Positions 22,371-33,461 of a stretch of 64,000 bases of DNA are shown one piece after another. Under the pieces are notes generated by a model that saw only the letters and a list, made by a program, of their open reading frames with translations, was not told the DNA's origin and did not search any database. Each line of letters begins with the position of its first letter. The stretch's first letter is position 1. The translations under genes were made by a program, and so were the position numbers. This DNA comes from Diphasiastrum complanatum (Eukaryota; Streptophyta; Lycopodiopsida; Lycopodiales; Lycopodiaceae), in the NCBI GenBank assembly GCA_029204225.1, contig CM055108.1, forward strand, positions 10,138,293 through 10,202,292, given 5' to 3'.

Positions 22371-22966
22371 TTAATGGTCCTCCTCAATGCAAGCAAGATC
22401 ACACTTTGCCAAGATCTCCTTTTGAGTGATCTCCTCATTTGCCAAGCTCATTCTTTCAAAAGCAACACTAGCTTCCAACTTAAACAATCTTCCATGCTTA
22501 AATCCCTTTGCAATGCAAACATCATTCTTCAAGATGCCACCATGTTTAAAGTGGACATCCAAACCACTTTCTAAGAGTAAACCAACACTAAGCATATTCT
22601 TGGTGATTGATGGTACATAAAGGACATTTTCTAGATCCATGCATTTTGAGGATTCTAGACACAAAGAGATGGTGCCAACACCATCTATCCTACACTCTTC
22701 ATCATTTGTAGTAAAGACAAACTTTTTAGCAACATTGAAAGAGTGTAAGGTTGAGAAAAAGTCCTTTTCACAAGACATGTGAGAGCTAGCCCCACTGTCG
22801 ATCCACCAATTGTCTCTTGAATTGCTATTGCTTGTTGGTGAGGATGTAGATGCCATCAAGAATACATCTACTTCATCCTCCTCCTCCTTTGCAAGGTTTC
22901 CTTGTTTGTCCTCCTCCACTTGTGCTCTTAGCCTCTTGTAGCATTCAGATGCATAATGCCCCTCCT
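22371..22966 (-). CDS. copia protease and start of GAG-pre-integrase
   Basis: Starts in the second half of a CCHC knuckle ('EGHYASECYKR'), followed by an acidic stretch and the protease active site 'DNWWIDSGASSHMSCEKDF' with the catalytic Asp present. It continues through 'VLYVPSITKNMLSVGLLLES' (protease C-part) to 'FKHGRLFKLEAS'. It terminates at 22371, where integrase would be expected. One frame separates it from gag upstream. Confidence 0.8.
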
Positions 22967-23740
22967 TCCACAAAAGAAGCATTTTTGCTTTGACTTGTCC
23001 TTTGAGCTTGATGCATCATCCTCTTCTTTGGCCTCCTTTGGATGCTTCTTCTTTCCATTGGTCTTCTTTTTGCCCTTGAATGAGAAATTGGCTTTCTCAT
23101 CACCATCCTGCAAAGACAAGGAACTCATCCTAGATTTTGCATGGAGCATCCTACACTCTTCAGCCACTAATACACTATGAAGTTTTTCTATAGTTGGCAA
23201 AGTGTCTTGGATGGCAAAACTTTGGACCAAATTTGCAAAGTCATCTCCTAGACCATTAAGGACAATTTGTACAAGCTCTCCATCATGAATCTTCTCTCCA
23301 ATGGAAGCCAACTCCCTATTTAGAGACTTGATTCTGAGTACATAATCCTGTGTACTGTCCTCACTTCTTCTCATGCTTTGCAAAATTTGATTTCTAAGCA
23401 TAAGAACTCTAGAAGTGTTGCTAGACTCATAGATTGATTTTAAAGACTCCCAAGCCTCTTTAGCACTAGTACATGCTGATACTTCTCTCAACAAATCATT
23501 GCTCACATTCATCTTCACACAATGAAGTGCAAGCCTAGATCTCTTCTTGTATCTAGCTAACTCCTGTGCACCTAGAGGTTCATCTTCATCTTCAATCAAG
23601 AACTCATAAAGGTCTTGGAGCACTAAGAGTGACTCCATTCTAACCTTCCAAATAGCATAATTTGTAGAATTCAACCTCTCACTAGCTTCTAGAAGGTATG
23701 CTCCAGCAGATCCCATCTTACTAGTGACTTCTACAAACAA
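22956..23740 (-). CDS. copia gag (intact N-terminal polyprotein part)
   Basis: About 260 codons. 'LNSTNYAIWKVRMESLLVLQ' near residue 22, 'SAKEAWESLKSIYESSNTSR' near residue 90, and 'RIKSLNRELASIGEKIHDGE' near residue 135 are classic copia gag motifs. A basic tail leads to the first half of a CCHC knuckle ('CFFCG'). The frame then shifts by one base inside the knuckle (about 22966-22970), consistent with a lost A in a short A run. The start is at 23740, or at the Met ten codons in. Confidence 0.85.
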
Positions 23741-23763
23741 GAAATAGATTTGATTGACTTGAA

Positions 23764-24090
23764 ACTCACAAAGGTCTCACACTTGCAGTGTTTCACTCAA
23801 ATTTGATTTCTAATCCAACAAATGGACTTATGATCACAGTTCTATCACTCCCTCACAAAGCTGGAATGAAGATAAGATGAAGTGAAAACTACTTTCAAAC
23901 AAATCTTGCCAAGAAATGGATTTGATTGTCTCTAGAAACTCACTAAGGTCTCTCTCTTGTAGTTTTTCACTCAAATTAGATTTCTAATCCAACAAATGGA
24001 CTTATAATCTCAGTTCTAGCACTCCCTCACAAAGTTGGAATGAAGATAAGATGATGTGAAATCTACTTACAATCAAATTTTGCCAATTTT
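23764..24090 (-). repeat. tandem duplication in copia leader (period about 174 bp)
   Basis: Two successive copies with shared landmarks ACTCAC(A/T)AAGGTCTC, CTAATCCAACAAATGGACTT and CACTCCCTCACAAAG, offset by 174 bp. They lie between the primer-binding site and gag. Confidence 0.85.
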
Positions 24091-24508
24091 GGCTATTTTT
24101 GGACAAAAACATGACTTAATCTCTTTCTTCCTTCTTGGTGTACTTTCAAGACCTGTTTTTAACCTTAATAGGACTTGAACTCAGCCTAGATTAATTAGAT
24201 TCCATGAAACAAATTCAAATCTAATCAATGGCAAATGATCTTGGTAGATTATCCTAGGATCTCCACCAAAAATTACACCAACAGCTCACAAATTGAATTT
24301 TTTTTGATCAAATGAATACCATGCATTAAATGCAGGTTCAGAGGTGCCCACACATGTGGACAGTATGGATTTGGACCCCTACCAAGTTTGGGATCAAATC
24401 TCCTCACCAAAATCAAGATTCTAGCTTGCCCTCTCAATACTAGTTTTTAGCACCGAAACTTGCTAAAAATGGATTTGCATTAGATCAATGACTTATGCTC
24501 TTGTACTT

Positions 24509-24521
24509 GGCTCTGATACCA
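24509..24521 (-). promoter_or_regulatory. tRNA-iMet primer-binding site
   Basis: On the minus strand TGGTATCAGAGCC follows the LTR end directly. It is complementary to the 3' end of plant initiator tRNA-Met, the usual copia primer. Confidence 0.9.
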
Positions 24522-25220
24522 TGTGAAAGTACTGTACTTTAGGACCATAAATGGATCTACAAAAGATCCACAAGAGTGATTGGATGCTTGCTTAACAATC
24601 TATCAAAAAACTAGACACAAAAAAGTTGATCTAGATTGGCAATTTGACAAACAACAAGCTTTAACAATCAAAAGCATTGATAAACATTGAAATCCGAGCC
24701 CACACGTGTGTACTACAGGCTGTAGTACGGCCTTCAACCTGAGAAACAAGTAGAAATTGATTTGGTTTCATTTGGATCACAAAAACTCAATGTACATAGT
24801 GAACTAGCTTGAGATTGCCAATGAGCTCCAAAAATTTTCTATCTTCTCACTATGGAGAGAGGGAATACATAGCAAATTCGACTTCCTTCTTGAAGTTAGG
24901 TGAATTTCCAGCATGTAATAAGGAAGTTAACTCACTCTCCTTGACCTAAAATGAAACCCTAGTCTATTTCCTAGAGTTATGCTTGGTAGGTAGCTAGTTG
25001 GTCAAATTTTCACCTTAAACTTAGGTGTAGGTCCTATAGTAGGGATGACCACCAAATAGACATGACCAACTCTCTTGACTTGACCTAACCTACATTAGGA
25101 TGGGTTTCCCATGTAGCATCATGGCCTCACATGTGTGGGACCCACTTGTGTACACAATTTACACTATTCTACATGGTTTTTGATCAAGCTAGATTTGCCA
25201 ATTTTTGGCAATTCTTCACA
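24522..25220 (-). repeat. 5' LTR (699 bp)
   Basis: Partner of 20664-21362, with the same CACACGTGTG box at 24701-24710. Confidence 0.95.
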
Positions 25221-25225
25221 CCATA

Positions 25226-26232
25226 CTCAAGTGACAATAAAAGTGAGAAAACAAAAACGGAGAATAAAACTTTGTACATGTGTTCACACTGTAGTTTATA
25301 GAATGCAAAAGCATTTTCAATATGGCACTTCAAATTTGAAAATGAATATGGCAGATCATCAAAATTTTCAAAATCATTGATCTATACTTTCTTTAAAAAA
25401 TTGATGTTACAATTGCAATATTCAAATATTCCATTGTGTAATGCATTGCTAACCTAGATAAACACCCTGAAACATTCTAAAACAACCTAAAACATTGATT
25501 ATGGCTTTAGAAATGCCCTAAAATACACTAAATGCTTTGAAATAGTGATAACAATTGGAAAATATTTGGTGTGTGCTCTGCCCCTCCCCTTGCCTTCACA
25601 AATGTTTAATTGGCATTTTCTGGCAACTATGGTGTGAACTTCGAGTCCACGTATTTGTATGTAATATAATTTTTAGTCATACATAGAAGTGAGTACCCTA
25701 TTGACAATGTTTTCTTTCTACTTTGCAAATTCCATTTGATTTATGCCAATGGAGAGGATCGAACTCACGTTTGAAAGTGAGGGCCATATCATTTGCTCTA
25801 CTACCCACTTTGCAAATAGAAAATCAACAATCATGATCAACATACACATGCAAACATAATTAACTGACAAATTAGATTTTTATATTCATTTCAAGTAATT
25901 TGTAGAACCCCCTTGAGGCATAGATGATCGTAGAGTAAGTTGTTACTCAGAAAAAGATTGCCAAGAAAACACCCAGAAGTAGAGTTGACTACTTGTCATG
26001 AGGCAAGGAACGTAAGAGCACCAAAATCACAACAACAACACTTCAACTCCTACAAAAAGCCAACCAAGAGACATTACCAAACATCAAAGAGCTGTAAGCA
26101 AGCATGCTTTTGAGACTAAATTGAACTTTCTATTCAACTTGAAGCTAGATGACACCCATCAACCATTGGCTTCTTTAACTAATTACACTTTTCCTTAGCT
26201 GAAGCAAGAGCAACATGAGTTGAAAATTTGTA
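25226..26232. other. unassigned intergenic sequence
   Basis: No gene or element recognised. Confidence 0.4.
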
Positions 26233-26711
26233 GACTATAGGCATGGCACTTGCATTTGAGCTTATAAGCAACAAATGTATTTTAGCCTATAAGCCATACA
26301 AATTTGATGATGGATAATTGAAAAGGCCTGAACCATGCGATAATGCAACCCATTCCTTTCTCATCAAAGAGCTCTCATAATAACAATGGTTATGGAGACA
26401 CAAAATGCCAAACTAGTCTAGTTGTTGCGGAAATGAGATGAACTGAAATGATGTCATGAATGGTCATAAAGACTATAGGCATGACACTTGCATTTGAGCC
26501 TATAGGCAACAAATGTATTTTAGCCTATAAGCCATACAAATTTGATGATGGATAATTGAAAAGGCTTGAACCATGCAATAATGCAACCCATTCCTTTCTC
26601 ACCAAAGAGCTCTCATAATAACAATGGTTATGGGGGAGACACAAAATGCCAAACTAGTCTAGTTGTTGCGGAAATGAGATAAACTAAAATGATGTCATGA
26701 ATGGTCATAAA
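26233..26711. repeat. tandem direct duplication (two units of about 240 bp)
   Basis: Unit 1 starts GACTATAGGCATGGCACTTG at 26233. Unit 2 starts GACTATAGGCATGACACTTG at 26471. The units are about 95% identical by eye and have no coding content. Confidence 0.9.
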
Positions 26712-27166
26712 ACCATGGATTGGACTAGTTAGAAAAGGCCCTATCCAACCATTACTTTCAGTATAGATGGACCAATGAGCTGTAACAAAGCACGTTATCA
26801 AGAAAAAACTATGTTTCTACTCAAACCCAAAATTAGGAAAACCAAGCAATCATTGGTGCTTTGTATACATGCTCTTATCCATAAACAATGATTGATCATT
26901 GAAAGGCTCACTTAGCCAATAAGCCTTCCCATTAGTAGCAAACACATTCTAAAAGAAAGCAAATTTTGACATATTCATCATATTAAACATGGTGGAGTTT
27001 TAAGAGTTCTACATTAAATTTTTAAGCTACTCGCTTGGGATGAGCATGGGGGATAGTCTTTGATGAGGATGAATGCACATTACTATAAGCTCTATGTATG
27101 GTAATAAACCATTTAAGTATTTTGTCTAGTATGAGCCAAAAAAATACATTTTCAAAAAGGGGGGAA
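26712..27166. other. unassigned intergenic sequence
   Basis: Nothing recognised. Confidence 0.4.
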
Positions 27167-27189
27167 GGGGGGGGGGGGGGGGGGGGGGG
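27167..27189. repeat. poly-G tract (23 bp)
   Basis: An uninterrupted run of G following GGGGGGAA. Its exact length may be unreliable in an assembly. Confidence 0.9.
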
Positions 27190-29369
27190 ACTAAGAAAGT
27201 AGAATGGATTTATTTTATTTCTTGTGGGTCAACATGATTTTATTATTTGTTCCATTCAAATATTTTATAATTGTCATGTCAAGGCCCCAAGCTCAATAAA
27301 GATGTCATTATCAAGTGGGGTCTAAAGTCCTAGTTTATCAATAATTAAACTCGAGGTACTATTTTTTTATCAATTAGCTTTTAGCTGCTAGTTATATAGT
27401 TCGTTGGTAGGTCAAAGCATATAATTGAGGTGATAGTTTTTAGTGACACTTGGCAATGTACAAACTAATCCTTAATCACTTGTTATGTTGTCATGCATAG
27501 TAAGAATAATTATAGAGAGTCTCAAACTAGTAAAAAAAGAGCTTTGTATCTTTCTCTCTTGTAAGCTATATAGTCTTGTGTTCTTGGAATGTGTGCCTAA
27601 TAGGGTCTTTTTTATAATGGTGTGTGCGTAGTGAAATTGTTAAGATTATTGAGATGCCAACGAGTGAACCATTTTGCAAAATCTAGTAACCTTGCCAATT
27701 CCTACAAATGCTTACATGTCCTATGGGGGCCTTTTACCTAGACAAAGCGAGTAGGCCATTGAAGTTGTCATGCCAACAAGTCATTGTACCCTCAATGAGG
27801 AGTTCATTCAAGAAAAGAATATATCTACTCTTGCTTCTTCCTACCATCAATAGTGTTTTACCTTGTTGGGGAGATCTTGCCAGATTTTAAAGGCTCCTAT
27901 TGACATATAATTGCCAGTTCCATATCTTGTGAGAGATCCATGGGTCTTCTTGGTTGGGTTGGGTTTTACCTACTCTTCAATGTCATTTCAGTATGTTTGC
28001 CATCTTGGTTTTCCCTCACAATGTGAAAATTGTAGAGGCAAAATTTTGAAACTAATTTAGCACGACCTTCAAATGACCATCCCGGAGCCATTTTGCTCAT
28101 AAGGATGTTTTAGAATTAAACATGGTTAATGGCAGTCATTTTGCATTATCATTACGCCTCCTTTGATAGATGAGAATTTTTTCATGTCTTACATATAGGA
28201 GGATGACTAACAAGATAATGAATGATCTTAAGAAGCACCCCATACAAAGAAAGGTATAAAAAAGAAATTCCATCAAGATGAACAAAAGATATCCAAAATT
28301 TGGAGCTTCAAAGTCCACTATGAATAAAAAAGGGATTGGATGATTAAGAAAAACATACTTTTTTTTTGAGGGAATTCTAACTCTAATCATAAGGTGACAC
28401 ATAACTAGAGGACATACTAGGTTATCACTAGCGGAATGAAAAAATGCCATGGCCGCTTTGTTCAGTTCACTCACAAAAGGAACTACATTCGATTCAATGC
28501 CTTCAATGGCACTTGGAAATTTAACTTACATACAACCACTTACCTTTTGTCACAACATAATTAAGATGCAAGAAGTTGGTAGAGAAACCCTCCTCAAGAC
28601 CATTGAAAATGCTTAAGCATGTCGCTAGTCATGATATGAATAAAAAAAAAGAATTTTATAAGAAAGTGGTGGATCATCATATAGACTTAATGCAATTATC
28701 ACAATTTAGGATGAGTAAACAATGCCTACTCGGCCAAGGTTTAGAAAGTCACTATGATTGAGTAGTAGGTCAAAGTGTATTTTAGAGCATAGATGGAAGT
28801 TGCACAATTGCTAACCTAAAGATAACAACTAGTTAATTATTGTGCAATGTTATTATCATTACTCAACAAACAAAGCCCTTAAATCGATGTGAAATTGTCT
28901 TATTTTTTATATTAGTGGTTTCAATTAGAACAAAATGTTGCAATATTTAATGCACCAAATCTAAATTAAGTAAAACTAGGTTTTGTACAATATTTCTCTT
29001 GCTAACTATTATATAGATTCGATAAATTTCACATATTTATTAAACCTTCAAATACACTCGTTTAATACCAATGCTTTTGAGAGAAAAACAAGGATTTTCA
29101 ATCATGACAAAGAAAACAATATTAAATTATAGCAATAGAAGTACCCTCCAATCTTTGGTAGGTCATACCCTTCAAAAAAGCCATTAGGGTAGCTTGACAT
29201 GATAGCTTTGAGGTGATGGATCTAAATTTGATGCGTTATGGAGTCAAAGTTTGGCAAAATACTTATGGAACATGCCTAATGCAAACTATATATGTGCTTC
29301 ATTCATATGGTTGATTCTAAACCATAGAGAACCCTATTGTAGTGTGAAGGAAGCTATCATGATAGAATT
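27190..29369. other. unassigned intergenic sequence
   Basis: AT-rich, with scattered short open frames and no family resemblance. Nothing supports a gene. Confidence 0.4.
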
Positions 29370-29570
29370 CAACCTATGAATGCAACGTCATATCGTCAAT
29401 TGGTTGCAAGCTTAATCTACCTCACTACAACTAGGCTGAATATTTGCTATTTGATTAAATTGGTTAGTGAGTTTTTGATGTCATCAACTCAAGATCACTG
29501 GAAAATTGCAAAAAGAATATGAGGTATGTGAAGGGCACATCCACTTTTGGTACATTTGTTAGATGACTAT
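29370..29570 (+). pseudogene. Ty1/copia RT-RNase H connection remnant
   Basis: The plus-strand frame reads 'SYRQLVASLIYLTTTRLNIC' and 'STQDHWKIAKRI' before a stop, then traces of 'MRYVKGTSTFG' in a shifted frame. This matches the copia 'YRQLVGSLIYLT' segment. The preceding 150 bases contain possible further RT traces. Confidence 0.75.
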
Positions 29571-30038
29571 TCTTTTTCTAGCAATAAATACGTATTGCTC
29601 TAGCCCATTCATCATGGTGATTTTGAGGGTGAGCAAGCTTCTTGCAATATCGATGGTGGTCTCAATCAACACCTTATGTTGTTTTTGCTTTATGAACAAT
29701 ACTATGATGCTTAGTGGTTGTATAATGAATATACATATCAGTTAGTTTTATGACACTTAAACATAAAACAATTTCTATGAGACAAGTCGATTAAATAATT
29801 ATTTCTAAACAATTTCATGTTGTTTAATATTTAAAGGGATCTATCCTTAGTTGACTTAGTGCATAAATGTTAATTTCCAACTCAATTAACATTTATTTGT
29901 ACTTCATATAAATAATGGACATTTGGATGTTCTAGTTAATAGATAAACAAATTTTCATTTCCAACATTTACAAAACCCAAAGTATGATGCAACAGACCAA
30001 AATATCATTATGATTTTGTTTGCAATGTTGGTTTTGCA
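29571..30038. other. unassigned intergenic sequence
   Basis: Nothing recognised. Confidence 0.4.
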
Positions 30039-30275
30039 GTGGCAATGTTATGCACGATATATACACCATACATCCCTATCATCCATCCTAAGGAGCGCAA
30101 GGTATCAAAATTGCAAATGTAGTTGCTCTGCACAAGCATCATTATGCACAATATGTACACTATCATCCAACCCAATAAGCTCAAGTGTTGTTGTTTCTCA
30201 CTAGCATCATTATACACAATGTGTTTGATATACATCACTATATGCCATGCCAAGGAGCACAAGGCCTCAAATGTC
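30039..30275. repeat. decayed tandem repeat (three units, period about 70-100 bp)
   Basis: The motif (A/C)ATTATGCACAATATGTACAC occurs in three diverged versions near 30043, 30138 and 30206. It is accompanied by two versions of GGAGC(G/A)CAAGG. Confidence 0.55.
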
Positions 30276-30652
30276 AATGATACAATTGTTGAAATCTCAC
30301 GTTCGTGAGCACAAAGTTGAGGTTTGATTCCTTGCTTTGGCGAGCTCAAGTTTTTCTCTTATTGAACATTTGCTAGAGACCAATACAATATCACCATAAA
30401 CCAAAGGCACTTTGTGGTACACAACTAGTAGTTGGAAAAATCAGCATAGTCTTGATGGAATCGACATTTTTTTTTTTCAAAAATTGAATTTAGAAATGTC
30501 TTGCAAAACATTGATAAATTTTCTGATTTCTAGCAAATTTTATGGCTATTAGAATATATGTAGGATTCTAACCTTTAAACTTCAACATACTTGGGCATCA
30601 TGTAGGTCATCACAATAATTTGTAAAATTTTGAAATGGGAAAGTGTCATATT

Positions 30653-30715
30653 GTGGCTGATAGAACATTGACAAAAGTCACACGTGGCTGATAGAACATT
30701 GACAAAAGTCACATG
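30653..30715. repeat. 31-bp tandem duplication
   Basis: Two adjacent copies of a unit beginning GTGGCTGATAGAACATTGAC and ending AGTCACAC or AGTCACAT. Confidence 0.9.
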
Positions 30716-31159
30716 TAAGCCAATACGTGGCTGAATTATAACCTTATGACATGTTGTACCATAACCTTTGTTGCTAGAGCAACTAGGATGAGGCTCTAGA
30801 AAATAGTTGGATGCTAAAGATCTTTGCAAATTTTTGAGATTTCGAATTATAATGGGTACAATTTAGCAACTTAAAGTAGGTTAATTGATGCATTGATCGA
30901 CGACAACCTTCAATAGTTACTGGATTTTAAAAGGCAACATTTTTGAGTTTAAGATTGTAGAATGTATCATGGTTTCAAAAATTGACATCCCATCTACTTG
31001 TCTCATATGGGGTGGTAAGAGGAGCTTTTGACGTGGGATTGATCACTCAAGTTCAAACCTCGCTCACGCGCACAGGCACGAGTAATTATTAAGGTCCGAG
31101 GAAAAATAATGGACATCCATGAAAGATGTGGGAGCATTGGTACACAAGTATCCACGAGG
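30716..31159. other. unassigned intergenic sequence
   Basis: Nothing recognised. Confidence 0.4.
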
Positions 31160-32254
31160 TTATCATTTATTAGGGTGGCTATGTATGAAATGTACGAGAG
31201 GACATGAGAAACCGTATTGCCACCGTATTGGAACGTGAAGCAAGTGAAGAGCATACGTCGGAAAACAACAGCTACCTCCACGTGTATTTGTCACAATTAT
31301 TATTGACCCCTTTGGATCTACGATACGGTGGACGCTCAGTGTACGCGGAACGGAACAAAAGCAAAGCAGAGGAAAGCAAAGGGAAGGACAACAGCGACAC
31401 GACGGAATCGACGACGATAGCACGCTGCAGTGTCGATGGATGGATCGTGGAATCGCCTTTTTTCTGTCTGCGTGCTCTCGTGGATCGCAATGATTTGCTC
31501 GTTCGCCTCTTGATCTTGCGCACATGCTTCATATGTGCAAAAACAGGTGGATGTGAATGAAGATCAGGATGCCAAGAAGGATCGTATCACTTGGTTGAGG
31601 CTCTCTGTGCCTGCGGGAGTGTCAGAAACTATAAGATTTCTTGAGCCTTGATTGTTTTGCATTAAGTTTCTGTGCAAGTGCGATGGGAGTAGGTGCTTTG
31701 CTTGGCTTGTGTGTGAGGATTAAAGAACAGGTTTGGAGGGTGGACTGGTTTTTGAAGCTTGTAGTAGTCTGGGGTTTGATTAGCGCTGGCCTTTTGCCTT
31801 CAATGATGTGGCATTTAGGTTTTCCGTTATGATATTCGATCCCCGCAGCATGGGATAAGTCTGGATAGCGTGGCAGGGAGTCAGCAAGGAATTGAGATAT
31901 TTGGATGAAATTTCTTTAGCATCAGCAAGGAAGTGAGATTTCTGTGTGACATTTCTTTATCCATTCAGTGTTGTGTTTGACAGGTATGTAGCCTGAGGGA
32001 ATTTGACAACGGCTCTTAGGTGTAGCTGTATGAACCTTTACACTAGCTAAAGGAGGGTCTAATGCCACAGTTGTAACTTGGAGCCATCTTCACTCTGTGC
32101 CAACTATGCTTTGATAAGAGAGAGTTATCAGAATGGGATAGCTTATGTTTCGGTTTCATTTGCGAGTAGAAATCTGACAATGTCTTCCTTTTCGTGATAG
32201 ATTATCAAAACTTGTAACCGCTACAAGTAATTTAGCGAGTTTTATGCGGCAGTC
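31160..32254 (+). promoter_or_regulatory. probable promoter and 5' UTR of the carrier gene
   Basis: Base composition changes here: 31190-31520 is clearly richer in CG dinucleotides than the AT-rich flanks, as often seen at plant gene starts. Long open frames on both strands in this stretch do not resemble any family. The 5' UTR probably covers the last several hundred bases. A short upstream ORF (ATG at 32244, nine codons including the stop at 32268-32270) overlaps the main start at 32255 in another frame. An in-frame TAA at 32228 closes the main frame upstream. No TATA box was assigned. Confidence 0.45.
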
Positions 32255-33461
32255 ATGTCTTTCGACCTGAATACAGCTTTCCAGGAGGTTTCGTCCTCTT
32301 TAAAGAACCTTCAGCAAATGCTTGTTTTGATCGAAGATCTCCTTCGATCAACTAATTTCATGGCAACGCTCAAGGGAAACGAATATCACAAGCCTTCAAA
32401 TAAGGGTTCTACTTCGGAGCCCTCTGTTTTAAGTACGTTGTACGAAAGGGAGCAGACCCAGCTTTCGTCCAGCTGCAATTCAACTAAAGATTTTTCAGCC
32501 GAGCTGTTTGCGTGGGAATTGCCAATTCATTTTTTTGGCCTTTCTTTACAAGGTTTTTCAACCTTCAATTTATCTTTTAGTTCAAGATCCGATCCAAAAA
32601 GCCTATTAAAAGATTATGAGCCTGAGCGACGCGTTGCAACTGGCTCTGAAAATTCACATTTGAGCTCCATTGACCCTAATGTAAATTTTGCGAATAAGCC
32701 CAAGCCAAAACAGAGTGTGTACGTTTGCAATTGTCGGAATTTTAAAGGAGACGATGAGCTTCCGGAAGCTTTTAGCGCATCAAACAATCATTTCATGGGA
32801 TTTTCCTTACTCGATCTTTCAAATTTATTCCCTTGCAATGGTTCAACTCCTTCGAAGAACTGGATGAGTCGTGCCTACGCAACAGAGGAAAAGCATGCTA
32901 TTCCGTTTTGCAACTGCAAGGACGTGCCTCTTTTGAAAGCAGAAATGTCTGCATCCCTCATTCCAGCCAGCGTGACTCAAAGCAGATTGGACGAAACACA
33001 AGGACGGAAAAGGAAGAGGGTATATCTACCTTGTAATTGTGGTCAGATTGGAGATGAGCCTCGTAAACGTTGGATGCCAATTGCCTTTGATAGATTGCGT
33101 CTTGGAGTTCGCTTACAGGAATTTATAGAATCAAGGAAAGGGGCAATGATTAAAAGGGTCTTAGGGTTTGCTAGAGTTCAAGGTGAACCTGGCGTACTTG
33201 AAGCAGCTACAATTGAGGAAGTGCATGGAGGCCCATCTTCCGAAGGGAGTACCAGTGAAGGAAATAGATCTTTGAAAGCAGCCATCAACCGTTTCAATGT
33301 CAAACTGCCCAATATAGATAAACTGAAACCATCTCACCTAGCAACATCATTGGTTGAATTGATGGAACGTGTTCCACAGATAGGAAAAACGTCACAGGAG
33401 TACCCAGACAAAAAAAAGCTTTTCTCAGTGCAGGATTTTTTCAAGTACACAGAAGCAGAAG
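32255..33461 (+). CDS. SAMTL: carrier gene exon 1 (N-terminal region)
   Basis: Starts at ATG 32255 and ends at donor GTGAGC (33462) in phase 1. It encodes residues 1-402: a Ser-rich N-terminus, three C-N-C motifs, a basic 'RKRKRVYLPCNCG' stretch, and the conserved 'KKKLFSVQDFFKYTEAE' end. Confidence 0.93.

Larger units (their letters stand above)
20659..25225 (-). mobile_element. young non-autonomous Ty1/copia element with intact LTRs and TSDs
   Basis: Two 699-bp direct repeats (20664-21362 and 24522-25220) start TGTGAA and end TTCACA. They are flanked by the perfect 5-bp duplication CCATA (20659-20663 and 25221-25225). On the minus strand the right LTR is followed by TGGTATCAGAGCC (the tRNA-iMet primer-binding site, 24509-24521). 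The left LTR is preceded by a purine tract (TTTGAGGAGGAG, near 21363-21375). By eye the LTRs differ at only two positions, so insertion was recent. The 3.2-kb interior encodes gag, CCHC knuckle, protease and a piece of the integrase C-terminal linker. The integrase core, RT and RNase H are absent, so it must have moved in trans. Confidence 0.92.

Noticed and set aside
27167-27189. Poly-G tract as a G-quadruplex or telomere-like signal
   Set aside because: A plain homopolymer, with length prone to sequencing error. No telomere repeat units nearby.
31163-31560. Overlapping open frames on both strands in the CG-rich stretch before the carrier gene
   Set aside because: No resemblance to any protein family. 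Long open frames on opposite strands are expected from CG-rich composition; read as promoter/5' UTR.
31641-31832. 63-codon open frame with hydrophobic residues upstream of the carrier start
   Set aside because: No splice evidence connects it to exon 1 and an in-frame stop lies just before ATG 32255. Could be a uORF but unsupported.
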